From Pseudomonas bohemica (GTDB lineage Bacteria > Pseudomonadota > Gammaproteobacteria > Pseudomonadales > Pseudomonadaceae): a stretch of DNA of 64,000 nucleotides. Below, piece after piece: positions 16,490-23,619 of the stretch. A model generated the notes under the pieces. That model searched no databases. It was not told the DNA's origin and saw only the letters and a list, made by a program, of their open reading frames with translations. How positions within the stretch are numbered: position 1 is the first letter of the stretch; each line of letters opens with the position of its first letter. Both the position numbers and the translations under genes were made by a program. Location of the stretch: contig NZ_NKHL01000115.1 in the NCBI RefSeq assembly GCF_002934685.1, forward strand, positions 160,991-224,990, given 5' to 3'.

Positions 16490-17812
16490 ATGGCTATCCC
16501 CAACCCTGTGTCAAACGGATCGACTGCCACGCCTGTCGCCGAAAAAACCACCGGAAGTCGCCTGAAATCCATTTTCAGCGGTTCGGTCGGCAACATGGTC
16601 GAGTGGTATGACTGGTACGTCTACGCCGCCTTCTCCCTCTACTTCGCCAAAGTCTTCTTCCCCAAAGGGGATACCACCGCACAACTGCTGAATACGGCTG
16701 CGATCTTCGCCGTAGGCTTCCTGATGCGCCCGATCGGCGGCTGGCTGATGGGCTTGTACGCTGACCGCAGAGGCCGCAAGGCCGCGCTGATGGCATCGGT
16801 TCTGCTTATGTGCTTCGGTTCGCTGATCATCGCCCTGACGCCAGGCTATGAAACCATCGGCGTTGGCGCTCCGATCCTCCTGGTACTTGCGCGTCTGCTG
16901 CAAGGTCTGTCCGTAGGCGGCGAATACGGCACTTCAGCGACCTATCTGAGCGAAATGGCGACCAAGAAGAGTCGTGGCTTCTACTCCAGCTTCCAATACG
17001 TGACCTTGATTTCCGGCCAGCTCATCGCGCTGGGCGTGCTCATTGTGCTGCAACAGACCCTCACCACCGAACAGTTGAATGCATGGGGCTGGCGCATCCC
17101 GTTCGCTATTGGCGCGCTGTGTGCCGTGGTCGCGCTGTTTCTGCGTCGCGGTATGGAAGAAACCGAGTCGTTCACAAAGAAAAAGGAAGCGCCGAAAGAA
17201 AGCCTGATGCGCACCCTGATGCGTCACCCCAGGGAACTGATGACCGTCGTCGGCCTGACCATGGGCGGCACCCTGGCGTTTTATACCTACACCACTTACA
17301 TGCAGAAATACCTGGTTAACACCGTCGGCATGAGTATCACCGACTCCACCACCATTTCTGCTGCCACGCTCTTCTTGTTCATGGTTCTGCAGCCAGTGGT
17401 CGGCGCGCTCTCGGACAAAATCGGTCGTCGCCCGATCCTGATCGCTTTCGGCGTACTGGGTACGCTGTGCACCGTGCCAATCCTGACCGCGCTGCACACC
17501 ATTCAGACGTGGTGGGGCGCGTTCTTCCTGATCATGGCGGCGCTGATCATCGTCAGCGGCTACACCTCGATCAACGCAGTGGTGAAGGCCGAACTGTTCC
17601 CGACTGAAATCCGCGCGCTGGGTGTCGGCCTGCCCTACGCGCTGACGGTTTCTATCTTCGGCGGTACGGCCGAGTACATCGCACTGTGGTTCAAGAGCAT
17701 CGGCATGGAGACCGGCTACTACTGGTACGTCACGGCATGTATCGCCTGCTCGCTGTTGGTCTACGTGTTCATGAAGGACACCCGCAAGCACTCGCGGATC
17801 GAGACTGACTGA
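16490..17812 (+). CDS. kgtP: MHS-family alpha-ketoglutarate permease
   Basis: A 440-residue, 12-helix metabolite:proton symporter of the MHS branch of the MFS, in the inner membrane. Family marks include VGNMVEWYDWYVYAAFSLYF in helix 1, GLYADRRGRKAAL in the 2-3 loop, LLQGLSVGGEYGTSATYLSE in helix 4-5 and AELFPTEIRALGVGLPYA late. It resembles E. coli KgtP and, by context with MifSR and the sigma-54 promoter, the P. aeruginosa alpha-ketoglutarate transporter. A second, closer KgtP relative lies in the pca cluster at 37.3 kb. Other C4/C5-dicarboxylates are possible substrates. Confidence 0.8.
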   Translation: MAIPNPVSNGSTATPVAEKTTGSRLKSIFSGSVGNMVEWYDWYVYAAFSLYFAKVFFPKGDTTAQLLNTAAIFAVGFLMRPIGGWLMGLYADRRGRKAALMASVLLMCFGSLIIALTPGYETIGVGAPILLVLARLLQGLSVGGEYGTSATYLSEMATKKSRGFYSSFQYVTLISGQLIALGVLIVLQQTLTTEQLNAWGWRIPFAIGALCAVVALFLRRGMEETESFTKKKEAPKESLMRTLMRHPRELMTVVGLTMGGTLAFYTYTTYMQKYLVNTVGMSITDSTTISAATLFLFMVLQPVVGALSDKIGRRPILIAFGVLGTLCTVPILTALHTIQTWWGAFFLIMAALIIVSGYTSINAVVKAELFPTEIRALGVGLPYALTVSIFGGTAEYIALWFKSIGMETGYYWYVTACIACSLLVYVFMKDTRKHSRIETD

Positions 17813-17854
17813 TCGTATCAGCAGGGCGAATCTGCATATTCGATCCGCAAAACA

Positions 17855-17889
17855 GGGGGACAATCGCGCAAGTGACTGCCCCCGTTTTT
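17855..17889 (+). terminator. Possible terminator after kgtP
   Basis: GGGGG (17855-17859) can pair with CCCCC (17879-17883), followed by G and five Ts. The loop is long (19 bases), so this is a weak prediction. Confidence 0.3.
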
Positions 17890-17949
17890 CACTCTCATGG
17901 CAGCTAAGTGGCTGAATCACCGGTAGCTTTTCGTAATATCAATTTCAAC

Positions 17950-18014
17950 GATGATCGCTACCAATGCGATTGACTTCTTAATGAACCAGAGTCGAGTAAA
18001 GTTAACTCCATACC
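17950..18014 (+). promoter_or_regulatory. Conserved 65-base block upstream of repeat protein 1
   Basis: This block and 18806-18870 align without gaps over 65 bases, with about 45 identities by my hand alignment. Both begin GATGATCG and end CTCCATACC, and share GTAAAnTTA before the end. The ATG follows 38 bases later. It probably holds a common promoter or operator; I could not assign -35/-10 boxes with confidence. Confidence 0.5.
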
Positions 18015-18052
18015 GAGTTACCAACTAACTGAATCGATCTGGAGCAACTGTC

Positions 18053-18490
18053 ATGAAACGCAACATGAAAACTAACAAACTCATCTTCGGCCTCGCTTTC
18101 TCCATCCTGGCAACTAGCGCTTTCGCACTTCCAGCGGTGGACGCACACCAACAAGTGAATGCATCCGTAGTTGCCGAAAATGGTTCTTCCCATACCAACA
18201 TCGGCCGCCTCGCTACTGACGGCGCGGACCATGTAGGCGCCAACCGGGTTGCTGCTGACGGCTCGGATCACGTAGGCGCTAACCGCGTTGCTGCTGATGG
18301 TTCGGACCACGTGGGCGCTAACCGCGTCGCTGCTGACGGCTCTGATCATGTGGGTGCAAATCGCGTTGCCGCTGATGGTTCTGACCATGTCGGTGCAAAT
18401 CGTGTAGCTGCTGATGGCGCTGACCATGTTGGTGCAAATCGTCTCGCTGCTGATGGCGCTGATCACGTGGGTGCAAATCGCCTGAGCTGA
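18053..18490 (+). CDS. Exported 13-residue-repeat protein 1
   Basis: A 145-residue protein. The signal peptide (1-25, ending TSAFA) is followed by a short linker (about 36 residues of mature N-terminus) with NGSSHTN. Seven exact-phase 13-residue repeats follow, consensus VAADGSDHVGANR (18209-18481), and the protein ends LS. Four repeats are identical in protein yet differ at many third codon positions, so the peptide is under selection. It is rich in Asp, Gly, Asn, Ala and His; there is no Cys or membrane segment. The start is fixed by GGAG 8 bases upstream, the same spacing as in its paralogue at 18911. I do not recognise the function; periplasmic or secreted location is inferred. Confidence 0.8.
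   Translation: MKRNMKTNKLIFGLAFSILATSAFALPAVDAHQQVNASVVAENGSSHTNIGRLATDGADHVGANRVAADGSDHVGANRVAADGSDHVGANRVAADGSDHVGANRVAADGSDHVGANRVAADGADHVGANRLAADGADHVGANRLS
18209..18481 (+). repeat. Seven in-frame 39-base repeats
   Basis: Seven tandem 39-base units, each coding [VL]A[AT]DG[SA]DHVGANR. The units vary mainly at synonymous positions (for example GGCTCGGATCACGTAGGC against GGTTCGGACCACGTGGGC). Confidence 0.9.
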
Positions 18491-18510
18491 TTTTTCTGGC
18501 GGTTCTCTCC

Positions 18511-18537
18511 AGCCCGGCTTATGCCGGGCTTAGTTTT
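18511..18537 (+). terminator. Terminator of repeat protein 1
   Basis: Arms AGCCCGGC (18511-18518) and GCCGGGCT (18523-18530) with a 4-base loop, then TAGTTTTTT. The next 270 bases before the second upstream block are AT-rich and hold nothing I can support. Confidence 0.88.
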
Positions 18538-18805
18538 TTCTGCCGCCACATATCGTTACAAGCGCAGTGGCTTATGGGCTTCTCATTGAGGCCAGCAATT
18601 TAATGCCCGTGAACAGCAAATTTCAGCATGATTGCAGCGTATCCCGTGGCATCAAGCAAGCTGATCGCAAAAAAATTCAAAACCACATAACTTCAAATCT
18701 GTCAATAGCATGCTTTGCCATTTTTGACAAAAATCGCCCCATTTCGAATCAAAATCCGCTGGAGCGCTTTAAAAACGGGCGCTGCGGCCAACTATCATTT
18801 TCGCC

Positions 18806-18870
18806 GATGATCGTTAGCAACCTTGTTAACTTCTACTTAATCCATGCGCGCGTAAACTTAGCTCCATACC
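18806..18870 (+). promoter_or_regulatory. Conserved 65-base block upstream of repeat protein 2
   Basis: Partner of the block at 17950-18014, with the same length and the same ends (GATGATCG … CTCCATACC). It is followed by a 40-base leader to the ATG at 18911. The separate terminator of gene 1 means gene 2 needs its own promoter, which this block probably contains. Confidence 0.5.
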
Positions 18871-18910
18871 CAAGTGAAGAAAATTATTGAACTTCTGTGG
18901 AGCTAACATC

Positions 18911-19312
18911 ATGAAAACTTCGAACCTGGTATTTGCTTTTAGTCTGTCGATTCTGGCGTCGAGCGCATTCGCTCTGCCTGTTTCGGATACTCACGCTGTA
19001 TTGAACGGCAATGTTGTAGCCGAGGGCGGTTCTTCTCACACCAATGCCTCTCACACTGGCAGCTATCGTCAGGCTTCTGATGGTTCCGATCACGTTGGTG
19101 CCAACCGCTTGGCCTCTGACGGCGCTGACCGCGTAGGCAACAACCGTCAGGCTGCCGATGGCGCTGACCATGTCGGCGCCAACCGCCTGGCCTCCGATGG
19201 CGCCGACCGCGTAGGCAACAACCGTCAGGCTGCCGATGGCGCTGACCACGTCGGTGCCAACCGCCTGGCCTCTGACGGCGCCGACCGCGTAGGCAATAAC
19301 CGCGTCAGCTGA
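18911..19312 (+). CDS. Exported 13-residue-repeat protein 2
   Basis: A 133-residue paralogue of the protein at 18053. The signal peptide is MKTSNLVFAFSLSILASSAFA (residues 1-21, aligned with the first). A linker with GGSSHTNASHTGSYR follows, then six 13-residue repeats (19070-19303), and the protein ends VS. Here two unit types alternate: DHVGANR and DRVGNNR, giving a 26-residue higher-order period. The ATG follows GGAG with 8-base spacing; an upstream in-frame start at 18887 would spoil the signal peptide. Function unknown; location probably periplasmic or secreted. Gene 1 and gene 2 appear to be an old tandem duplication, each with its own terminator. Confidence 0.8.
   Translation: MKTSNLVFAFSLSILASSAFALPVSDTHAVLNGNVVAEGGSSHTNASHTGSYRQASDGSDHVGANRLASDGADRVGNNRQAADGADHVGANRLASDGADRVGNNRQAADGADHVGANRLASDGADRVGNNRVS
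19070..19303 (+). repeat. Six in-frame 39-base repeats, alternating in type
   Basis: Units alternate between [QL]A[SA]DG[SA]DHVGANR and LASDGADRVGNNR, so the true period is 78 bases. The alternation is regular over all six units. Confidence 0.9.
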
Positions 19313-19352
19313 TTCCCGCTTTACACGTTCCACCTCCCGAAACTCCCTTTGT

Positions 19353-19378
19353 AGCCCGACTGATGTCGGGCTTTTTTT
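19353..19378 (+). terminator. Terminator of repeat protein 2
   Basis: Arms AGCCCGAC (19353-19360) and GTCGGGCT (19364-19371) with a tight TGA loop, then seven or more Ts. Confidence 0.9.
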
Positions 19379-19518
19379 GGCATTTTTTCAGGCTCCGCCT
19401 TTTTTACCCACCAATCCCTGCAAGCTCTGGCATCCCGTTCCAATGCCTTGCACTATGGTCAGCTCGACAACCGACAGGCAGTCATCCCTGTCGGCTCAAC
19501 CGCTCAGGAACCGCCGCC

Positions 19519-20142
19519 ATGTCAGACGATATCCATTTCTACGAACCTTCCAAGGGGCACGGTTTGCCCCACGACCCATTCAACGCCATCGTCGGCCCGC
19601 GCCCCATCGGCTGGATCTCCTCCCACGACGCACAGGGCAAGCTCAATCTCGCGCCCTACAGCTTCTTCAACGCCTTCAACTATGTTCCGCCGATCATTGG
19701 CTTCTGCAGCATCGGTCGAAAAGACAGCCTGAACAACATCGAACAGACCGGCGAATTCGTCTGGAACCTGGCTACCCGCCCGCTCGCCGAACAAATGAAC
19801 ATGAGCTGTGCCGCAGTGGCGGCCGACGTCAACGAGTTCGAACTGGCCAATCTCACAGCCGAACCCTCGCGTATCGTCTCGGTTCCACGAGTGAAGGAAA
19901 CGCCGGTGGCGTTCGAATGCAAAGTGACGCAAATCGTCCAGTTGCAACGCGCCGATAAAGAGGTCGTGCCGAGCTGGTTGATTCTGGGAGAAGTGGTGGC
20001 GATTCATATCGCCAAACGGCTTCTCAAGGATGGCATCTATGACACCGCAGCCGGGGAGCCAATCCTGCGGGGTGGCGGCCCGGCAGATTATTTCCAGCTG
20101 AGCCCCGAATCGCTGTTCAAAATGTACCGGCCAAAAGCCTGA
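19519..20142 (+). CDS. Flavin reductase-like FMN-binding protein
   Basis: A 207-residue protein of the flavin-reductase-like split-barrel family. Marks are FNAIVGPRPIGWISS (about 22-36), APYSFFNAFNYVPPIIGF and GEFVWNLATRPLAEQMN. It probably binds FMN and reduces flavin or acts as an oxidoreductase in the cytoplasm; its partner is unknown. ATG at 19519 gives the normal family start; the open frame continues 52 codons upstream, through the preceding terminator, and is not coding there. A small gene is convergent immediately after it. Confidence 0.88.
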   Translation: MSDDIHFYEPSKGHGLPHDPFNAIVGPRPIGWISSHDAQGKLNLAPYSFFNAFNYVPPIIGFCSIGRKDSLNNIEQTGEFVWNLATRPLAEQMNMSCAAVAADVNEFELANLTAEPSRIVSVPRVKETPVAFECKVTQIVQLQRADKEVVPSWLILGEVVAIHIAKRLLKDGIYDTAAGEPILRGGGPADYFQLSPESLFKMYRPKA

Positions 20143-20382
20143 TCAATCCTGAGCGAACATCAGCTCGCCTTCAGACGTCACGTCGATCAAGCGCTCCAGT
20201 TCCTCGACAGCGGCTTGATCGGCGGCCAGCGCGGTCTTGAACTTCTGATCCTGAAGCACCCGATGGAAAGTAGGCGCGCCTCCTGCGTCCAGGCCCTTGA
20301 CCGCGATCGCTGCGCTGTAGCCTCCATCACCGGGAACGGCGGCGGAAACGGCTTCGTAATGCTGGAATTCTTTGCGTGCCAT
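20143..20382 (-). CDS. Small conserved-looking protein, unknown
   Basis: A 79-residue soluble, acidic protein: MARKEFQHYEAVSAAVPGDG, then YSAAIAVKGLDAGG, a helix with DQAAVEELERLIDV, and the C-terminus LMFAQD. The pattern (aromatic, beta, helix with E/D) looks like a small alpha/beta fold, but I do not recognise a family. It abuts the flavoprotein stop codon convergently. The start is marked only by AGGA at rather long spacing. Confidence 0.6.
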   Translation of the reverse strand: MARKEFQHYEAVSAAVPGDGGYSAAIAVKGLDAGGAPTFHRVLQDQKFKTALAADQAAVEELERLIDVTSEGELMFAQD

Positions 20383-20506
20383 GTAAGGAACATCCTGCCT
20401 GAAAAGGGAAAGGCGCGGATTTTAAACCGTCGATCATGGTTTGGGGCCAGTGGTGCCTGATTCTGATTCTGGCCCAAGGGCGTAGCGGTCCGCAGCGAGA
20501 AAGCGC

Positions 20507-20860
20507 TCAGCCCGCCATCCGCGCGCTTGCAGCCTCAATCGCCGCCTCGCCTTGGGCTATTGTCACGTTGGCGAACGTCTGAAAATCCAGGTGGCTCACC
20601 AACCCCTCGGTAACAAGCTCTGAAAAGATATTCAGCTCCGGCGCAGCGAACCAGTCGCTCATCGCCGATTTATCTGCCCACAGCCCGCTGATCACCCACA
20701 CATCGTCTTCGGTCATGGATTTCTGCAAAGCAAAGTGCAGGCACCCGGCGGCCCTGGCGGACGTGCTGCTCAGCGTGTTCAGACGCGCGCCTAATTGCGC
20801 ACTGTTTCCAACGCTGGCGCGAAGGGTTACCAGGTGGGTCACGAAGGGAGTGCTATGCAT
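20507..20860 (-). CDS. Antibiotic-biosynthesis-monooxygenase (ABM) domain protein
   Basis: A 117-residue ABM-fold protein, a dimeric alpha/beta barrel found in quinone or heme-degrading monooxygenases. It shows the strand THLVTLRASVGNSAQLGARL, then AAGCLHFALQKS, and DDVWVISGLWADKSAMSDWFAAPELN, as usual for the family. It is divergent from an AraC-type regulator, which may control it. The substrate is not evident. Confidence 0.8.
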   Translation of the reverse strand: MHSTPFVTHLVTLRASVGNSAQLGARLNTLSSTSARAAGCLHFALQKSMTEDDVWVISGLWADKSAMSDWFAAPELNIFSELVTEGLVSHLDFQTFANVTIAQGEAAIEAASARMAG

Positions 20861-20997
20861 GATCTGGGCTCCTTTTGATCAGCCGCAATCAAAGAACACG
20901 CTGCGGCCAGGAGTGAAGATTAGAGGCCAGGGCGCAATGCCCGATAGCCAATTACTGCCCGGTTATTGCCTCATTCTGCGCAAGTGTCGTGCAATAA

Positions 20998-21028
20998 CGA
21001 GCCCTCACGGCTAAGACCTGAGGGCTCG
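20998..21028. repeat. Perfect hairpin in the ABM/AraC intergenic region
   Basis: Ten-base arms CGAGCCCTCA (20998-21007) and TGAGGGCTCG (21019-21028) with an 11-base loop. There is no T-run. It lies in the 332-base divergent region 20861-21192 and could be an operator or mRNA structure. I see no gene in the rest of that region. Confidence 0.55.
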
Positions 21029-21192
21029 CAGTCGGGACTTTCAAGCAATCGGCCCTGCTGGGCAGCGCGTTTCATCGGTCAATAGATGACCATGCTGCAG
21101 AATCAGGCAATCATCCGACAGGATTCGCATAACGCATGCGCTTGCACAAAAATAAGCTGTATCGCATCAATGCTTCGCCAGAGGAGTTCTCC

Positions 21193-22158
21193 ATGTTGCC
21201 AACTGCTGCGGCTGCCGCCATGCCGGACGCCATGCCAGGCACGTTGCCTATCCCCGAACTGAGCGCTCACATGGAGCAACAGCGTGCCGAACTCGCGGAG
21301 CTGATCCGCCGCCACGCGCCCACCGATGGCAGCTTCCAAACCGTGATCAAGTCGTTGTTCATGGTTCGTCATGATCGCCCGTTGCAGTCGGTGCCAGGTC
21401 TTGTGCAGCCAGCGCTGTGCATCATGGCCCAAGGCCGCAAGGACGTGACGCTGGGTGGCGAACTGTTCACCTACGACCCGCTGAACTATCTGGTGCTGTC
21501 GGTGGCGCTGCCCATCAGCGGCAAGGTCATCCATGCCACGCCCGAAGATCCGCATCTGGCCATGCGCCTGGACATCGATCCAGCTGACATCAATGCGCTG
21601 ATCGCGGAAGCCGGTCCCATGAGCGTGCCAACGCGCCCCAGCGGTCGCGGGATGTATGTCGAGCGAATCGACTCGCAGTTGCTGGATGCGGTGATTCGCC
21701 TGATTCGCCTGCTGGACAGTCCAAAAGACATCCCGATGCTGGCGCCGCTGATCACCCGCGAAATCCTTTACCGCCTGCTGCGCGGCAGTGAGGGCTATCG
21801 GCTGTACGAAATTGCAATCGCCAATTGTCAAACCCATCGCGTGACCCAAGCGATCAAGTGGCTGAACGACAATTTCCAGCAACCGTTGCGCATCGAGGAA
21901 CTCGCTCGGGAGGTAAACCTCAGCGTCTCTACGCTGCACCACCGTTTCAAGGCCGTGACGGCCATGAGCCCGTTGCAGTATCAGAAACAGCTGAGATTGC
22001 AGGAAGCCCGGCGCCTGATGCTGGCCGACGGGCTCGAGGCGTCGGCAGCCGGTTACCGGGTGGGCTACGAGAGCCCGTCTCAGTTCAGCCGCGAATACAG
22101 TCGTCTGTTCGGCGCGCCCCCCTTGCGGGACTTGGCGCGCTTGCGCAAAACCATCTGA
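21193..22158 (+). CDS. AraC-family transcriptional regulator
   Basis: A 321-residue regulator. The N-terminal AraC_N-type cupin domain covers about 30-200 (QPALCIMAQGRKDVTLGG, YLVLSVALPISGKV). The two C-terminal helix-turn-helices lie at about 220-315 (IEELAREVNLSVSTLHHRFKAV; AAGYRVGYESPSQFSREYSR). The start at 21193 is set by AGAGGAG; an upstream frame to 21136 has none. Regulators of this subtype often control a nearby reductase or dehydrogenase; candidates here are the divergent ABM gene and the convergent aldehyde dehydrogenase gene. Confidence 0.9.
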   Translation: MLPTAAAAAMPDAMPGTLPIPELSAHMEQQRAELAELIRRHAPTDGSFQTVIKSLFMVRHDRPLQSVPGLVQPALCIMAQGRKDVTLGGELFTYDPLNYLVLSVALPISGKVIHATPEDPHLAMRLDIDPADINALIAEAGPMSVPTRPSGRGMYVERIDSQLLDAVIRLIRLLDSPKDIPMLAPLITREILYRLLRGSEGYRLYEIAIANCQTHRVTQAIKWLNDNFQQPLRIEELAREVNLSVSTLHHRFKAVTAMSPLQYQKQLRLQEARRLMLADGLEASAAGYRVGYESPSQFSREYSRLFGAPPLRDLARLRKTI

Positions 22159-23619
22159 TCAGAGCGCACGCACCACGTGCTTGATCTCCTGAAACGCCTG
22201 CATGCCCCACGGCCCCAGCTCGCGACCCAGGCTGCTCTGCTTGTAACCACCCCAAGCGGTCTGCGGGAAGATCACCTGCGGCGCGTTGATCCAGACCAGC
22301 CCGGCCTGTAACGCATTCGCGACGCGATCGGCTGTTTCACTGTCGCCGCTGACCACGCTGGCCACAAGCCCGAACCGGGTGTCGTTGGCCAGCGCGATCG
22401 CCTCGGCCTCGCTGCTGAAGCCGCGCACACAAAGCACCGGACCGAAGATCTCGTCGCGCCACAGCGCGCTGTCCAGAGGGACTTCAGTGAACACGGCAGG
22501 CTCCAGGAAGTAACCGCGAGGTTGTGCGGCCGGACGTTTGCCACCGCACAGAAGATACGCGCCAGCCTCCCTCCCGGCTTCGATGTGGTCGATCACTCGC
22601 TGATACTGCGCCTGATTGACCAACGGCCCCATCTCGGTGTCGTCTTCCAGAGGTCCGGCAACCTTGATCGACCGAGCCTTGGCGACAATGCGCTGCAGAA
22701 ACGGCTCCAATAGCTCCTGCGCCACCAGTACCCGACTGGTGGCCGAGCACATTTGGCCGGCGTTAAAATAACCGCCACCACTGGCCAGCTCCACCGCCAG
22801 ATCCAGGTCGGCGTCAGCCATGACCAGCAACGACGATTTACCACCCAGTTCCAGACTCACACCTTTCACCGTTTCCGCCGCGCGCTGCATTACTTGCACG
22901 CCAACCGCATTGCTGCCAGTGAAGGAGACCTTGGCGATACCGGGGTGTGCGGACATCGGCGCGCCGACCGCCAGACCGGTGCCGCAGATTACGTTGAATA
23001 CCCCCGTCGGCAAGCCGCTGGCGGCAATGATCTGCGCCAGTTCCAGCTCTGCCAACGGGGTGACTTCCGAGGGCTTGAGCAGCACGCAGCAACCGGCTGC
23101 CAGCGCTGGGGCCAGCTTCCATGCGGTGGTGACCATCGGGAAGTTCCACGGCACGATCAAACCGACCACACCACAAGGCTCTCGACGCAGGCGGGCGTCG
23201 AAGGCTTCGCTCGGCAGTTCGACCGCGCGATTCTGCTGGCCATCGGCAGCTTCGGCCAGATCGGCGTAATAGCTGAACGTGGCGATCACATCATCGACAT
23301 CGATACCCGCCTCGAAAGTTGGCTTGCCGTTATTGCTCGACTGCAGCGCCATCAGGCGCTCGCGACGTGCGGCAACGCCGCTGGCGATCCGGCGCAAGAT
23401 CAACGCCCGTGTTGCACCCGTGGTTTTCGACCAGGCGTCGAACGCCGCCTGCGCGGCGTGCACTGCCTCATCCACCGCCCGCGCATCGCCGCCCGTGACG
23501 ATCGCCAACCGCTCTTCAGTGCAAGGATTGGTCACCGTCAATTGCTCGCCACCCGAGCACCATTGCCCGTCGATGTACAGACCTGCCAAAACCGGACTCG
23601 ACACTGTCGCCTCACTCAT
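22159..23619 (-). CDS. NAD(P)-dependent aldehyde dehydrogenase
   Basis: A 486-residue aldehyde dehydrogenase. The catalytic Cys is C291 (AGQMCSATS), the general base E257 (SLELGGKS), the NAD-binding loop is SFTGSNAVG (about 232-240) and the early motif is VPWNFPM. It oxidises an aldehyde to an acid in the cytoplasm. Its ATG overlaps the stop of the upstream decarboxylase (ATGA), so both enzymes probably work in sequence. If the partner is a 2-ketoarginine decarboxylase, this one would be a 4-guanidinobutyraldehyde dehydrogenase; that step is inference. Confidence 0.88.
   Translation of the reverse strand: MSEATVSSPVLAGLYIDGQWCSGGEQLTVTNPCTEERLAIVTGGDARAVDEAVHAAQAAFDAWSKTTGATRALILRRIASGVAARRERLMALQSSNNGKPTFEAGIDVDDVIATFSYYADLAEAADGQQNRAVELPSEAFDARLRREPCGVVGLIVPWNFPMVTTAWKLAPALAAGCCVLLKPSEVTPLAELELAQIIAASGLPTGVFNVICGTGLAVGAPMSAHPGIAKVSFTGSNAVGVQVMQRAAETVKGVSLELGGKSSLLVMADADLDLAVELASGGGYFNAGQMCSATSRVLVAQELLEPFLQRIVAKARSIKVAGPLEDDTEMGPLVNQAQYQRVIDHIEAGREAGAYLLCGGKRPAAQPRGYFLEPAVFTEVPLDSALWRDEIFGPVLCVRGFSSEAEAIALANDTRFGLVASVVSGDSETADRVANALQAGLVWINAPQVIFPQTAWGGYKQSSLGRELGPWGMQAFQEIKHVVRAL

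Noticed and set aside
18209..18481. 39-base tandem repeats as a CRISPR array
   Set aside because: Units are directly contiguous, in frame, translated and free of unique spacers; they code a repeat protein.
18567..18890. 107-codon frame between the two repeat genes
   Set aside because: Lies across the conserved upstream block of gene 2, AT-rich, with no ribosome site or coding pattern.
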